Assembly: GCF_003470665.1 (NCBI RefSeq)
Contig: NZ_QRJZ01000002.1
Coordinates: forward strand, 1 to 64,000
Origin: Collinsella sp. AM17-1
GTDB lineage: Bacteria; Actinomycetota; Coriobacteriia; Coriobacteriales; Coriobacteriaceae
Length of the DNA stretch: 64,000 nucleotides
Direction of reading: 5' to 3'
Shown here: positions 7,970 through 16,629 of the stretch, piece after piece
How the letters are laid out: the number at the start of each line of letters is the position of its first letter
How positions within the stretch are numbered: the stretch's first letter is position 1
Notes under the pieces: generated by a model
The model's database searches: none
Told to the model about the DNA's origin: nothing
The model's input: the letters and a program-made list of their open reading frames with translations, nothing else
Made by a program: the position numbers and the translations under genes

Positions 7970-7997
7970 TTGATTTAGCTTACTTAAAGTCTATAAT
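7970..7997 (+). promoter_or_regulatory. Sigma-70 type promoter of the ATPase-RloB operon
   Basis: TTGATT at 7970-7975 and a perfect TATAAT at 7992-7997, with a 16-bp spacer, lie about 33 bp upstream of the first possible start codon of the AAA ATPase gene. Confidence 0.7.
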
Positions 7998-8029
7998 CAA
8001 AGAAAAACTCTGATATACCTTTTAAAACA

Positions 8030-9268
8030 ATGAAAAGAATGTTGAGTACCATGCTTTGCCAGTTCACCTTCAGGAACTATAGATCCTATCGCGACGAGAC
8101 CGAGCTTTCCATGCAGGCAGCATCGATGAGGGAGTTCGAGCGCTCCCTCATAGAGTGCCCTGACGGGCAGAGTTTTCTTCCGGTGGCTGCGGTGTACGGA
8201 CCTAACGCTGGCGGCAAGTCTAACCTGCTCGAGGCGCTTGACTACATTCGTTCGGCGGTGGCCAGGCCGATCAGATTGCTGTCTGCCAGCACTGATGCGC
8301 CAGAGGGTAACCGTCCTTCGATACCACGTTGCTCTGCGTTTGAGTTCGATGAAGTGTCGGCTGCTGAGCCCACCGAATTCGAGCTCTACTATCGCGCGGG
8401 TGAGCACGAGTACCGCTATGCCCTGTCCGTGCATGCGGACGAGATCGTGTCCGAAGGCCTGTGGCGGCGAAAATTGGGAGCGTCACGCACGGCGCTGCTG
8501 TTCGAGCGTGAGGGCGCAGAGGTTGAACTCGGTCCCACACTGCGTAAGCTCGTGACGGCCGCGAGATTCAACCCGAGGCTGCCGTACCTGTCGTTTCTCT
8601 GCATCAACTTTGACGCGCCGGTGGTCAAGGAGGCTGCCAGCTGGTTTCTTGACGGGGTGTTCCTGAACTATAACAGCTCCTATCTGGAGCAGATGCTCGA
8701 ACAATTGCTCGATGAGGATGACTCACCCGAGGTCACGCGTTTTTTGCGCGCCGTTGATGTACGTATTGATGGCTTCAGAGTGGAGAGGGCGCCGGAGTGG
8801 CGCGGCCAGCGCGTCTTCGTGAGGCACGAGGTGGGCGGCAAGGCGTACGAGCTGCGTTTATCCGAGGAATCTGCCGGAACCCAGAAGCTCATGGGGTTGG
8901 CTGCGTATCTGATGACAGCGCTTGAGCGTGGTGGCACCGTTGTGGTAGACGAGCTCGACGCCAAACTGCACCCGAAGCTTCTTCGCTATGTGATTCTGCT
9001 GTTTAAGGATCCTGGGGTCAACAAGAGTGGCGCGCAGCTCATCTTCTCGTCCCAGGATGTGTCAACCATGCGAAACGATGTGTTCCGCCGTGACGAGATA
9101 TGGTTCGCTGCGCGCGGCGAGGGGGAGGCGAGCCAACTGTGGTCTCTCGCCGACATCCACGAGGCAAACGGTAATCTGGTAAGCAAGAACGCGGCTTTTG
9201 ACAAGCAATACCTGTCCGGTCGCTACGGCGCCGATCCGTATCTCACCCGCATCGAGGAGTGGGATTAG
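8030..9268 (+). CDS. AAA family ATPase (RloA/AbiL-i-like)
   Basis: A 412-residue ATPase of the AAA_15/AAA_21 group. It opens FTFRNYRSYRDETELS, the typical N-terminus of these SMC-like ATPases. It has Walker A GPNAGGKS (57-64), a signature-like SAGTQKLMGLA (about 288-298) and Walker B GTVVVDELDAKLHP (about 303-316). A long helical insertion lies between them. The ATG at 8051 (MLCQFTF) is an alternative start; neither start has a strong ribosome-binding site. The next gene starts one base after its stop and encodes an RloB-family protein. AAA ATPase-RloB pairs occur in restriction loci and as the AbiL abortive-infection system, so an ATP-dependent anti-phage role is likely. GC content is higher than in the ASCH operon. 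Confidence 0.8.
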   Translation: MKRMLSTMLCQFTFRNYRSYRDETELSMQAASMREFERSLIECPDGQSFLPVAAVYGPNAGGKSNLLEALDYIRSAVARPIRLLSASTDAPEGNRPSIPRCSAFEFDEVSAAEPTEFELYYRAGEHEYRYALSVHADEIVSEGLWRRKLGASRTALLFEREGAEVELGPTLRKLVTAARFNPRLPYLSFLCINFDAPVVKEAASWFLDGVFLNYNSSYLEQMLEQLLDEDDSPEVTRFLRAVDVRIDGFRVERAPEWRGQRVFVRHEVGGKAYELRLSEESAGTQKLMGLAAYLMTALERGGTVVVDELDAKLHPKLLRYVILLFKDPGVNKSGAQLIFSSQDVSTMRNDVFRRDEIWFAARGEGEASQLWSLADIHEANGNLVSKNAAFDKQYLSGRYGADPYLTRIEEWD

Positions 9269-9269
9269 C

Positions 9270-9938
9270 ATGGTGGCGAAGAAGTCGAAGGACTGGCGTA
9301 GCGGCAAGCGAGAGGGCCGCTCGCGCATGGTTCAGATGACGCGTCATCTTGTAGTGAGCGAGGGCAAGGAGACCGAGCCTCGCTACTTTGAGGGTGTGCG
9401 TGCGGCGTTGGGCGCGGCGAACGAGCGTAAGGTTGCCATTGTCGTTAAGGGGACCGGCAAACACACGCTTGACCTACTTGACTTCGCCGTCGAACACTGC
9501 CGCTATGCGCCCGAGACATTCGACCATGTGTGGCTCGTGTATGACAAGGATGACTTTCCTGCGTCCGATTTTGACGCGATGGAGCGCAAATGCGACGAGC
9601 TCTCCGATGGTTCGAGGACCTTCCATGCGTTGTGGTCGAACCCCTGCTTCGAGCTGTGGCTGCTTCTGCACTTTTGCTACACGACCGCGCATATGTCCGC
9701 GTCCGACTGCCAGCATGCCCTCGCGCAGGAGATGTCGAGAGACCTGGGCATCGAGTACCGCAAGAACTTGGACGGGCTGTTCGAGGTGGTGGACGGCAAA
9801 CGAGGCGAGGCATTGCAGCGTGTTGGGCGCCTCGTCACATACCATAGGGGGCTGGGTAACGTTAAGCCATCTGCGCAAAACCCTGCAACTAAGGTGGGCG
9901 AAATTTTCGATGTAATCGGGCCGTATCTGGCTGGCTAG
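9270..9938 (+). CDS. RloB-family protein (TOPRIM-like, AbiL-ii-like)
   Basis: A 222-residue protein starting at the ATG at 9270, with a GAGGAGTGGG ribosome-binding region inside the end of the upstream gene. It has the RloB signature: HLVVSEGKETEPRYF (about 26-40), VWLVYDKDDFP (about 87-97) and SNPCFELWLLLHF (about 123-135). The conserved acidic residues suggest a TOPRIM-type nuclease fold. RloB proteins are found with ATPases in restriction-modification loci and in AbiL. It should be the effector of a two-component defence system with the ATPase immediately before it. Whether it cuts DNA or RNA cannot be seen. Confidence 0.8.
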   Translation: MVAKKSKDWRSGKREGRSRMVQMTRHLVVSEGKETEPRYFEGVRAALGAANERKVAIVVKGTGKHTLDLLDFAVEHCRYAPETFDHVWLVYDKDDFPASDFDAMERKCDELSDGSRTFHALWSNPCFELWLLLHFCYTTAHMSASDCQHALAQEMSRDLGIEYRKNLDGLFEVVDGKRGEALQRVGRLVTYHRGLGNVKPSAQNPATKVGEIFDVIGPYLAG

Positions 9939-10284
9939 TCGAGTCTGTGGATTGGCTTTCCGGTTAGGGCGATTGGCGGATTGTGATGCGCGATTGCAAA
10001 TCCGGTGCGTAGGAGAAGTGCGGAGAAAAATCGAAACTCGCCGAGCATAGCCCGATTTCAGGCAACAAAACCGCAGGTCTCGGATGTCTAAAACAGGGGT
10101 CTGGTCGACCGTTCTCGGTTTTTCACCGTACTTCCGGATTGGGTGCTCATTTAGCACTCTCGATGTCCCCACATCCTCTAAAAAAGTTCTTAAAACAGCC
10201 TTAAAGGTGCTCTGGCTCGCGTTGACAGCGTAAAATACGCATGTTTGACTATGAACAAAGTGGATTTTAGGGGAGGGGTGCGCC
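9939..10284. promoter_or_regulatory. Upstream region of the pel operon
   Basis: No gene is visible in these 346 bp. A perfect -35 hexamer TTGACA lies at 10222-10227, but no good -10 follows at 16-18 bp. The palindrome GCGTA-AAA-TACGC at 10228-10240 sits directly after it and could be an operator. AAAAAAGTTCTT near 10180 resembles the sequence just before the tRNA promoter at 39.57 kb. The pelD start at 10285 is preceded by AGGGGAGGG. Confidence 0.4.
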
Positions 10285-12423
10285 ATGGAGGTGCTGGTTG
10301 TTGGCAACACCGCATATGTTGACGATGACTTTTGCGCCAAGGCATTCCCTGGGGACCACGTTAAGGTTGTAGCCGCGCAGGAAGCGCGCCGCGATGAGTC
10401 GTCGCCCCATGCCTCGTGGAAAGAGCTGCTCCAGCACTTGGAGCAGGCCTACGAGTTCGACCGCGTGGTCTACCTGTCTAATTACCTTACCCCGCATACC
10501 GATACCGTGGGCGATATCGAGCTGCTGCGCTCGGTCTTTCGTACGTGCGCGGGTCGCCGGGTCCAACTGCTGTATGTAGCGGGGCCCGCGGGTGCCGAGG
10601 GTGCCGCCGATGCCGCGGGGCGAACGGGCAAGGGCATTATCGCGCACGCAGCCAACGACCTGTGCCGCTACTACGCTGCTCGCGAGGGCGTGCAGACCAA
10701 GATCCTGCGCGTGCCGTTCCTGTATACCGCGTCTGCCGCGCTGGAGGACCCGTTTTTGGTGCCGCTGTTCGACGCGTGCTCAACCGGATCGGTCGCTCTG
10801 CAGGGCGCGCAGGATGCCGCGTTTCCCCTGCTGTGTGCCGAGGAGCTTTCGGTGCTGGTACGCCGTATCTTTGACAGCTGGAATGGTAACTTTGAGACGC
10901 TCGACGTAGCCGATACCTTCCATCATACGGCGGGCGAGGTGGGCGAGGCCCTCAAGGCACTGTTCCCAGGGCTCTCAGTTGCCTATGGCGATTCTGCCGG
11001 CTACGCCCTGCCCGCCAGCGACGTCGCTCGCGTGCGCTATGGCTGGTTTCAGCGCTACGACTTGCTGCGCGACCTCTCGACCATTCAGGCTCGCTGGGAT
11101 GCTGGCCGTGCAAAGAAGGTCAACCCCTTGCGCGCGGCCATCGACCGCATTCAAATGCGCACGCTGCCTGTCAAATGCCTGGAGACGGCAGCCGCCTGGG
11201 TGCTCTTTGAAGTGCTGGAGCGCTTGTTCTCCCAATCGACCCAGCTCAACGTGCTCGATTATCGCCTGCTCTACGTGGTGCTCATCGGCACGCTGTATGG
11301 CTTGGACTTTGGCCTGGTTGCGGCGCTGCTGGCGTCGGTGGGGTTGGCCGCGAGTTACTTTACTCTGTACGGCTATACCTTCCAGGGCCTGTTCTACGAG
11401 CCGTCCAACTGGCTGCCGTTTATCGCGTACTTTGTTGTGGGTGCCGTGTGCGGCTATGTGCAGCTGCGCAACAGCGAAGCCATTAGGGCGGAGCGCGATC
11501 AAAACGAGCTCGTGCGCAACCGCAATACGTTCCTTACGCAGCTCTACCATGACGCGATCGAGGACAAGCGCGCGTACAGGCGCCAGATCGTGGGTCGCCA
11601 CGACAGCTTTGGCAAGATCTTTGCCGTAACGCAGGAGCTTGACGTCTTCAACCCACGCGACATCTATCGCAAGTGCTGCGAGCTTCTGGGCGAGATCCTC
11701 GAGAACGATTCGGTGGCGATCTACCATGTTTCGGGCGGAGCATTTGCACGCCTGGTGGCAGCAAGTCCCGCGATTGCCGAAGATGCCGCACGCTCGCTCA
11801 CGCTTGAGCAGCTTGCACCTCTTTTGGGCGACGGGGGTCGTTCGAATCTGTGGGTGAACCGCGAGCTGACGCCGGGGCTTCCCATGTTTGGATACACGAT
11901 CGAGCGCGATGGGGCACCCGCCGTGTTGATCTTTGTGCGTAGTGCGGCCGAAAACCAAATGACGCTCTATTACCAAAACCTGTTCCGCATCTTGTGCGGC
12001 CTGGTCGAAAGCGCGCTGGGCCGTGCCTTTGACTATGAGGCGGTGGCACAGGATAAACGCTGCGTTGACGGCACTTGCGTGCTCAAACAGGCTGCCTTTG
12101 GCCAAGAGCTCGCGGCCGAGCAGGCGCTGGCAGATGGCAAGATGGGCAGCTTTTTGCTCCTGCGCGTGGTACCGGGCATGGAGCCTGTCGGCGAGCTGGT
12201 GGGCGCAATTGGGTCGGCAATCCGCGAGAGCGATGCGGCGGGCTTGGTCGACGGCGACGTGCTTTACCTGCTTATGCGCCAGGCAAAGGCGTGCGATCTG
12301 CCCATTATCCGCGAGCGCCTGAGTGCAAAGCAGCTTGCGGTGGAGCCCGTCGACGGCGAGGACATCGTGGCGCTGCTGCGGCATATTGCTGACACCGGTG
12401 ACGGTGAGGGGGGTGCCGCTTGA
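10285..12423 (+). CDS. pelD: PelD-like c-di-GMP receptor with epimerase-like N-terminal domain
   Basis: A 712-residue protein with four parts. Residues 1-285 resemble a degenerate SDR/epimerase (VLVVGNTAYVDDDF; no clear Gly-rich NAD motif). About four membrane helices follow (295-400), then a coiled-coil linker and GAF domain (about 410-590), then a degenerate GGDEF domain. In the last, RESD (647-650) stands five residues before DGDVL (656-660). This reproduces the spacing of a diguanylate cyclase inhibitory RxxD site ahead of a dead GGDEF motif. That is how PelD of Pseudomonas binds c-di-GMP to switch on Pel polysaccharide export. It is the first gene of the operon and overlaps pelE by four bases. 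The acidic RxxD site suggests post-translational control by c-di-GMP. Confidence 0.85.
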   Translation: MEVLVVGNTAYVDDDFCAKAFPGDHVKVVAAQEARRDESSPHASWKELLQHLEQAYEFDRVVYLSNYLTPHTDTVGDIELLRSVFRTCAGRRVQLLYVAGPAGAEGAADAAGRTGKGIIAHAANDLCRYYAAREGVQTKILRVPFLYTASAALEDPFLVPLFDACSTGSVALQGAQDAAFPLLCAEELSVLVRRIFDSWNGNFETLDVADTFHHTAGEVGEALKALFPGLSVAYGDSAGYALPASDVARVRYGWFQRYDLLRDLSTIQARWDAGRAKKVNPLRAAIDRIQMRTLPVKCLETAAAWVLFEVLERLFSQSTQLNVLDYRLLYVVLIGTLYGLDFGLVAALLASVGLAASYFTLYGYTFQGLFYEPSNWLPFIAYFVVGAVCGYVQLRNSEAIRAERDQNELVRNRNTFLTQLYHDAIEDKRAYRRQIVGRHDSFGKIFAVTQELDVFNPRDIYRKCCELLGEILENDSVAIYHVSGGAFARLVAASPAIAEDAARSLTLEQLAPLLGDGGRSNLWVNRELTPGLPMFGYTIERDGAPAVLIFVRSAAENQMTLYYQNLFRILCGLVESALGRAFDYEAVAQDKRCVDGTCVLKQAAFGQELAAEQALADGKMGSFLLLRVVPGMEPVGELVGAIGSAIRESDAAGLVDGDVLYLLMRQAKACDLPIIRERLSAKQLAVEPVDGEDIVALLRHIADTGDGEGGAA

Positions 12424-13325
12424 TCTCGCTTGTCGTTGCCGCCGTCTTGTTGCTGATTCATGCGCTGGTTTGCCTGGTGCTGTGGACGCTTATGAAGTTG
12501 GGCCTGCTGCCGGTGCGCGGGCATATGCTGGCTGTGATAGTGCTGGTGCCGCTGTGGGGCCCGTTGCTGGTGGTTCTGCTATCGGTCCGCGGAACGGCGT
12601 TTGGCGAGGGGCTGAAAGAGTCTGCGCTGGAGTCGCTGCGCTTCAACGACGACCTGCATCGTAGTATGTCGGTACCGAGTGGTGAGGACGATGCAGGCGT
12701 AGTGCCGCTCGAGGAGGCGCTCATCATCAACGACCCGGCAGAACGGCGCCGCCTAATGCTCTCCATGCTCACCGAGGAGCCCGACGCGTACCTGGCGCAG
12801 CTGCAGGCGGCTAAGCTTAACGACGACGTTGAGGTGGCTCACTATGCCGCGACGGCGGTGGTGCAGATCTCCAAGGAGTCCGACCTTAAACTGCAGCAGC
12901 TGGAGCGTGCCTTTAAGACGGACCCGAGCGCGCAAAACCTCAACGAATACTGCGATTTTCTTGGTGAATACTTGGGCTCGGGCCTGGCCGAGGGGCGCGT
13001 GGCTCAGATTCAGCGCCAACAGTACGCGCGTTTGCTTGCGCGTCGCTGCGAGCGCGAGGACGCCCTTGAGCTTCGCATTCGATACGCGACGGCGCTGGCT
13101 GATGTCGGACAGATCGACGAGGCGCAGGCCGTGACCGACCAGCTGGTGCTCGATGTGCCCGAGGAGCAGGAGGTTTGGATGCTTTGTCTGCGCCTTGCGG
13201 TGAAGCGCCGCGACGGTGACGAGGTCCACCGCGTGATCGATGCGATTGACAAACAGCATGTATACTTGAGCGCCGCCAACCGCGAGGAACTGGCGTTTTG
13301 GCGCAACGGAGAGGAGGCCCGATGA
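12420..13325 (+). CDS. pelE: PelE-like membrane/TPR protein
   Basis: 301 residues starting at a TTG that overlaps the pelD stop (TTGA at 12420-12423), with GTGAGGGGGG upstream. Two hydrophobic helices fill residues 1-60 (VVAAVLLLIHALVCLVLW and MLAVIVLVPLWGPLLVVLL). A helical, TPR-like cytoplasmic region follows. PelE is the inner-membrane scaffold of Pel synthesis that works with PelD, PelF and PelG. Sequence identity to known PelE is not obvious by eye. The call rests on size, topology and the position between pelD and the deacetylase, exactly as in Gram-positive pel operons. Confidence 0.75.
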   Translation: MISLVVAAVLLLIHALVCLVLWTLMKLGLLPVRGHMLAVIVLVPLWGPLLVVLLSVRGTAFGEGLKESALESLRFNDDLHRSMSVPSGEDDAGVVPLEEALIINDPAERRRLMLSMLTEEPDAYLAQLQAAKLNDDVEVAHYAATAVVQISKESDLKLQQLERAFKTDPSAQNLNEYCDFLGEYLGSGLAEGRVAQIQRQQYARLLARRCEREDALELRIRYATALADVGQIDEAQAVTDQLVLDVPEEQEVWMLCLRLAVKRRDGDEVHRVIDAIDKQHVYLSAANREELAFWRNGEEAR

Positions 13326-15202
13326 GCGTGGTACAGCATATCCGCGACCGTGCGGGCCATTTTCGCTGGATGGGGCTGCTTGTGGTGTGGGCGGTCTTTA
13401 TTGCCATGGCGGCCGTGCTGCTGGTGGAGCGCGCCGGCGTGCAGTACAGTGCGGGCCAGCATAAGCTGGGGATGCTTGCCGCCAACGATGCGGTTCCGGC
13501 CTCCTCGGCAATATTTGGCCAAAAGCCCACGTGCCTGGTCATTACCGATTCCGATCAAGCTGGCGTCGAGGACGTAAAGGAGCAGTTCGACCAGATTCTG
13601 CTCGACATGAAGATCGCGCACCGCGACGTGGACCTTGCGCTGGACGGCGCGGATGCCATTCCCTCGCTGACCTCCTACGATCGCGTGGTTTTGCTCATGC
13701 CGTCGCTCGATGGGCTCGGTACGCACCTGAGCGACATTATGAGTTGGGTGAGTGCCGGCGGTTCGCTTATGCTCGCCATGCCTCCGGATAACTCGGGCTA
13801 TCTGCAAGTGATTGCTCCCAAGCTTGGCATTGAATCTGCCGGATATGACTATGTAAAAGCCGAAAGCATTGTGCCGAGCGAGGACTTTATGCTGGGCGGG
13901 GGAGAGCGCTACGAGCTCTCGGACCCCTTTGATTCGTCGCTTTCGGTTTCGCTGCGCGAGACGGCTCGTGTGTGGGCTAAGACCGGCGATGCGGGCGCCC
14001 CGCTCATTTGGTCGAATGACTGCGGTAGCGGTCGCACCGTGGTGTGCAATATCGGTATCTATGACAAGGTCATGCGCGGTTTTTACGCCGCGGCGATCAG
14101 CCTGCTGGGCGATGCCACGGCCTACCCCGTCATCAACAGCGCCGTCTTCTATCTGGACGACTTTCCCAGCCCCGTGCCCTCGGGCGACGGCACCTATATC
14201 AAGCGCGACTACGGGCTTTCTATCGCCGACTTTTATGCCAAGGTCTGGTGGCCCGATCTGCAAAAGCTCGCGCAAAAATATGGCGTTCGCTTTACCGGCG
14301 TGATGATCGAAAACTACGAGGACGCGGTCAACCAGACCGAGCCCGCGCGCCAGGCCGATACCACGCAGTTCCGCTACTTTGGCGGCATGCTGCTGCAGAT
14401 GGGCGGAGAGCTGGGTTTCCACGGCTACAACCATCAGCCGCTGGCGCTCTGGGATACCGACTATGGCACACTGTACGACTACAAGACGTGGAAGAACAAG
14501 GAGGCGCTCGTCGCATCTCTTGACGAGCTTATAGCCTTCCAGGACGAGGTACTGCCCAACGCGCATGGCTCGGTCTATGTGCCACCGTCGAATATCCTTT
14601 CGGCCCGTGCGCGCAAGCTTATCGGCACTGACGTTCCGCGCATTAAGACCATCGCCAGTACGTATTTTGAGGATGGCACCGACTTGCCCTATGTGCAGGA
14701 GTTTGGCGTGGCGAGCGATGGCATTGTGGAGCAGCCACGTATTGTCTCGGGCGGCATGGTCAACGATTCCTATATGCGTCTGGCAGCCGTGTCCGAGCTC
14801 AACATGCACTACGTGAGTACGCACTTTATGCATCCGGACGACCTACTGGATCCCGGTCGCGGAGCCAAGGAGGGCTGGGAGGTCTACAAGGGCGGTCTGA
14901 CCAACTACCTGGAGTGGCTTACCAAGTCTGCGCCCGACCTGCGGCGCCAGACCGGTTCGGAATGCTCGGGCGCCATCCAGCGCTTTTCGTCCGTGACGGT
15001 GAGCGTGGATACAAGTGCGGATGCCTGGACGCTCAGCCTGGGCAATTTCCACGACGAGGCGTGGCTCATGTTCCGCGCCAACAACGGCGAGCCTGGTGCA
15101 GTCACGGGTGGCGAGATTACGCATCTGACGGGCGATCTGTACCTGGTTAAAGCCACGGACAAGACGGTGACCATTGCACGCAAGGAGGGTGGCGACAAAT
15201 GA
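13322..15202 (+). CDS. pelA: PelA-type polysaccharide deacetylase (deacetylase-only form)
   Basis: 626 residues, starting at the ATG at 13322 behind GAGGAGG and overlapping pelE by ATGA. One N-terminal membrane helix (about 15-38) anchors it facing outward. A Rossmann-like section (about 60-260) precedes a carbohydrate-esterase fold: FYLDDFPSPVP carries the catalytic or metal-binding Asp pair and GFHGYNHQP the HxxxH zinc ligands. A beta-rich tail follows. Pseudomonas PelA has both hydrolase and deacetylase domains. Here the hydrolase part is absent, as in the Gram-positive pelDEA(DA)FG operons. It should deacetylate the GalNAc-rich Pel polymer and so make it cationic. The next gene overlaps it by four bases. 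Confidence 0.82.
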   Translation: MSVVQHIRDRAGHFRWMGLLVVWAVFIAMAAVLLVERAGVQYSAGQHKLGMLAANDAVPASSAIFGQKPTCLVITDSDQAGVEDVKEQFDQILLDMKIAHRDVDLALDGADAIPSLTSYDRVVLLMPSLDGLGTHLSDIMSWVSAGGSLMLAMPPDNSGYLQVIAPKLGIESAGYDYVKAESIVPSEDFMLGGGERYELSDPFDSSLSVSLRETARVWAKTGDAGAPLIWSNDCGSGRTVVCNIGIYDKVMRGFYAAAISLLGDATAYPVINSAVFYLDDFPSPVPSGDGTYIKRDYGLSIADFYAKVWWPDLQKLAQKYGVRFTGVMIENYEDAVNQTEPARQADTTQFRYFGGMLLQMGGELGFHGYNHQPLALWDTDYGTLYDYKTWKNKEALVASLDELIAFQDEVLPNAHGSVYVPPSNILSARARKLIGTDVPRIKTIASTYFEDGTDLPYVQEFGVASDGIVEQPRIVSGGMVNDSYMRLAAVSELNMHYVSTHFMHPDDLLDPGRGAKEGWEVYKGGLTNYLEWLTKSAPDLRRQTGSECSGAIQRFSSVTVSVDTSADAWTLSLGNFHDEAWLMFRANNGEPGAVTGGEITHLTGDLYLVKATDKTVTIARKEGGDK

Positions 15203-16626
15203 GAATCTGTTTGGTACTCGAGGGTTGCTACCCCTATGTGCACGGCGGCGTATCTACCTGGATGCATGGCTATATCCAGGCCATGCCCGAGCACGAGTTT
15301 GTGCTGTGGGTGATTGGCGCGCATGCTGCCGATCGCGGCAAGTTTGTCTACGAGCTGCCTGGTAACGTGGTCGAGGTACACGAGGTGTTTCTGGACGACG
15401 CCCTGCGGCTTTCGGGCGAGCAAGAAGAGGCCGACTTTAACGCCCGCGAGCGCGAGGCGCTACGCCGCCTGGTGTCGCTCTCCAATCCGGACTGGGACGT
15501 GCTGTTCGATATCTTCCAGCGCCGCCGCGTGCATCCGCTCTCATTTTTGCAGAGTCGCACATTTATGGATATCTTTCGCGACGTGTGCCTGGCCGAGTAC
15601 CCCTACACGCCCTTTGCCGATGCATTCCACACCATGCGCTCCATGTTGCTTCCCGTGCTCTACCTGTTGGGCAGCAAGGTGCCGGTGGCCGATGTGTACC
15701 ATGCCATCTCGACCGGCTACGGTGGCCTGCTCGCCTGCCTTGGCTCAAGCGTTCACCATGCGCCGGTGCTGCTGACCGAGCATGGCATCTATACCCGTGA
15801 GCGCGAGGAAGAGATCATTCGCGCCGACTGGGTGGTGCCCTCGTTTAAGGACCGCTGGATTCGCTTTTTCTACCTGCTTTCGGAGGAGATCTACCGTCGC
15901 GCCTTCCGCGTGACGAGTTTGTTCCATAACGCCCGCAAGACGCAGATCGATATGGGCTGCGATGCGGACAAATGCCTGGTTATTCCCAACGGCATTCAGT
16001 TCAACCGCTTTAAGGACATTCCCTTAAAGCCCAATGACGGCTGGGTGGACATTGGCGCGGTGGTGCGCCTGGCGCCCATCAAGGACGTCAAGACCATGAT
16101 CTATGCGTTCTTTGAGCTGCATGAGCGCCTGCCCAAGGTGCGCCTGCACATTATGGGCGGCGTGGACGACGAGGAGTACGGCGCCGAGTGCCACGCGCTG
16201 GTCGATACCCTGGGCGTGAGCGACCTGATCTTTACCGGCCGCGTCAACGTGGTCGAGTACATGGAAAAGCTCGACTTTACCATTTTGACGAGCATCTCCG
16301 AAGGTCAGCCGCTCAGCGTGCTGGAGTCGCTTGCCGCGTGTCGTCCCTGCGTGACGACCGAGGTGGGCTGCTGCCGTGAGTTGCTCGAAGGCGCTCCGGG
16401 CGATGACTTTGGCGTGGCAGGTTTTGTGACGCCGCCTATGTATCGCAAGGGCTTGGCCGATGCCATGGAGCGCATGTGCAAAAGCCGCGCCCGTCGTATC
16501 GAGATGGGGGAGCGCGGCCAGCGTCGCGTTGCCACGTACTTTTTGCACGAGCAGATGCTCGCCAACTATCGCGCGCTGTACGACGAGACGGCGCGTGCGT
16601 TTGACCTGCCCAGAGAGGGGGAGTAG
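15199..16626 (+). CDS. pelF: PelF-like family 4 glycosyltransferase
   Basis: 475 residues. The N-terminus MRICLVLEGCYPYVHGGVSTW is characteristic of PelF. The C-terminal GT-B domain contains IPNGIQFNRFK and the retaining GT4 motif EGQPLSVLE (E-x7-E), followed by VTTEVGCCREL. No signal peptide or membrane helix is seen, so the enzyme is cytoplasmic. It polymerises Pel from UDP-sugars while bound to PelG and PelD-E at the membrane. The start ATG overlaps the pelA stop by ATGA, and pelG starts four bases after its stop. The length matches the family. Confidence 0.9.
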   Translation: MRICLVLEGCYPYVHGGVSTWMHGYIQAMPEHEFVLWVIGAHAADRGKFVYELPGNVVEVHEVFLDDALRLSGEQEEADFNAREREALRRLVSLSNPDWDVLFDIFQRRRVHPLSFLQSRTFMDIFRDVCLAEYPYTPFADAFHTMRSMLLPVLYLLGSKVPVADVYHAISTGYGGLLACLGSSVHHAPVLLTEHGIYTREREEEIIRADWVVPSFKDRWIRFFYLLSEEIYRRAFRVTSLFHNARKTQIDMGCDADKCLVIPNGIQFNRFKDIPLKPNDGWVDIGAVVRLAPIKDVKTMIYAFFELHERLPKVRLHIMGGVDDEEYGAECHALVDTLGVSDLIFTGRVNVVEYMEKLDFTILTSISEGQPLSVLESLAACRPCVTTEVGCCRELLEGAPGDDFGVAGFVTPPMYRKGLADAMERMCKSRARRIEMGERGQRRVATYFLHEQMLANYRALYDETARAFDLPREGE

Positions 16627-16629
16627 CCG

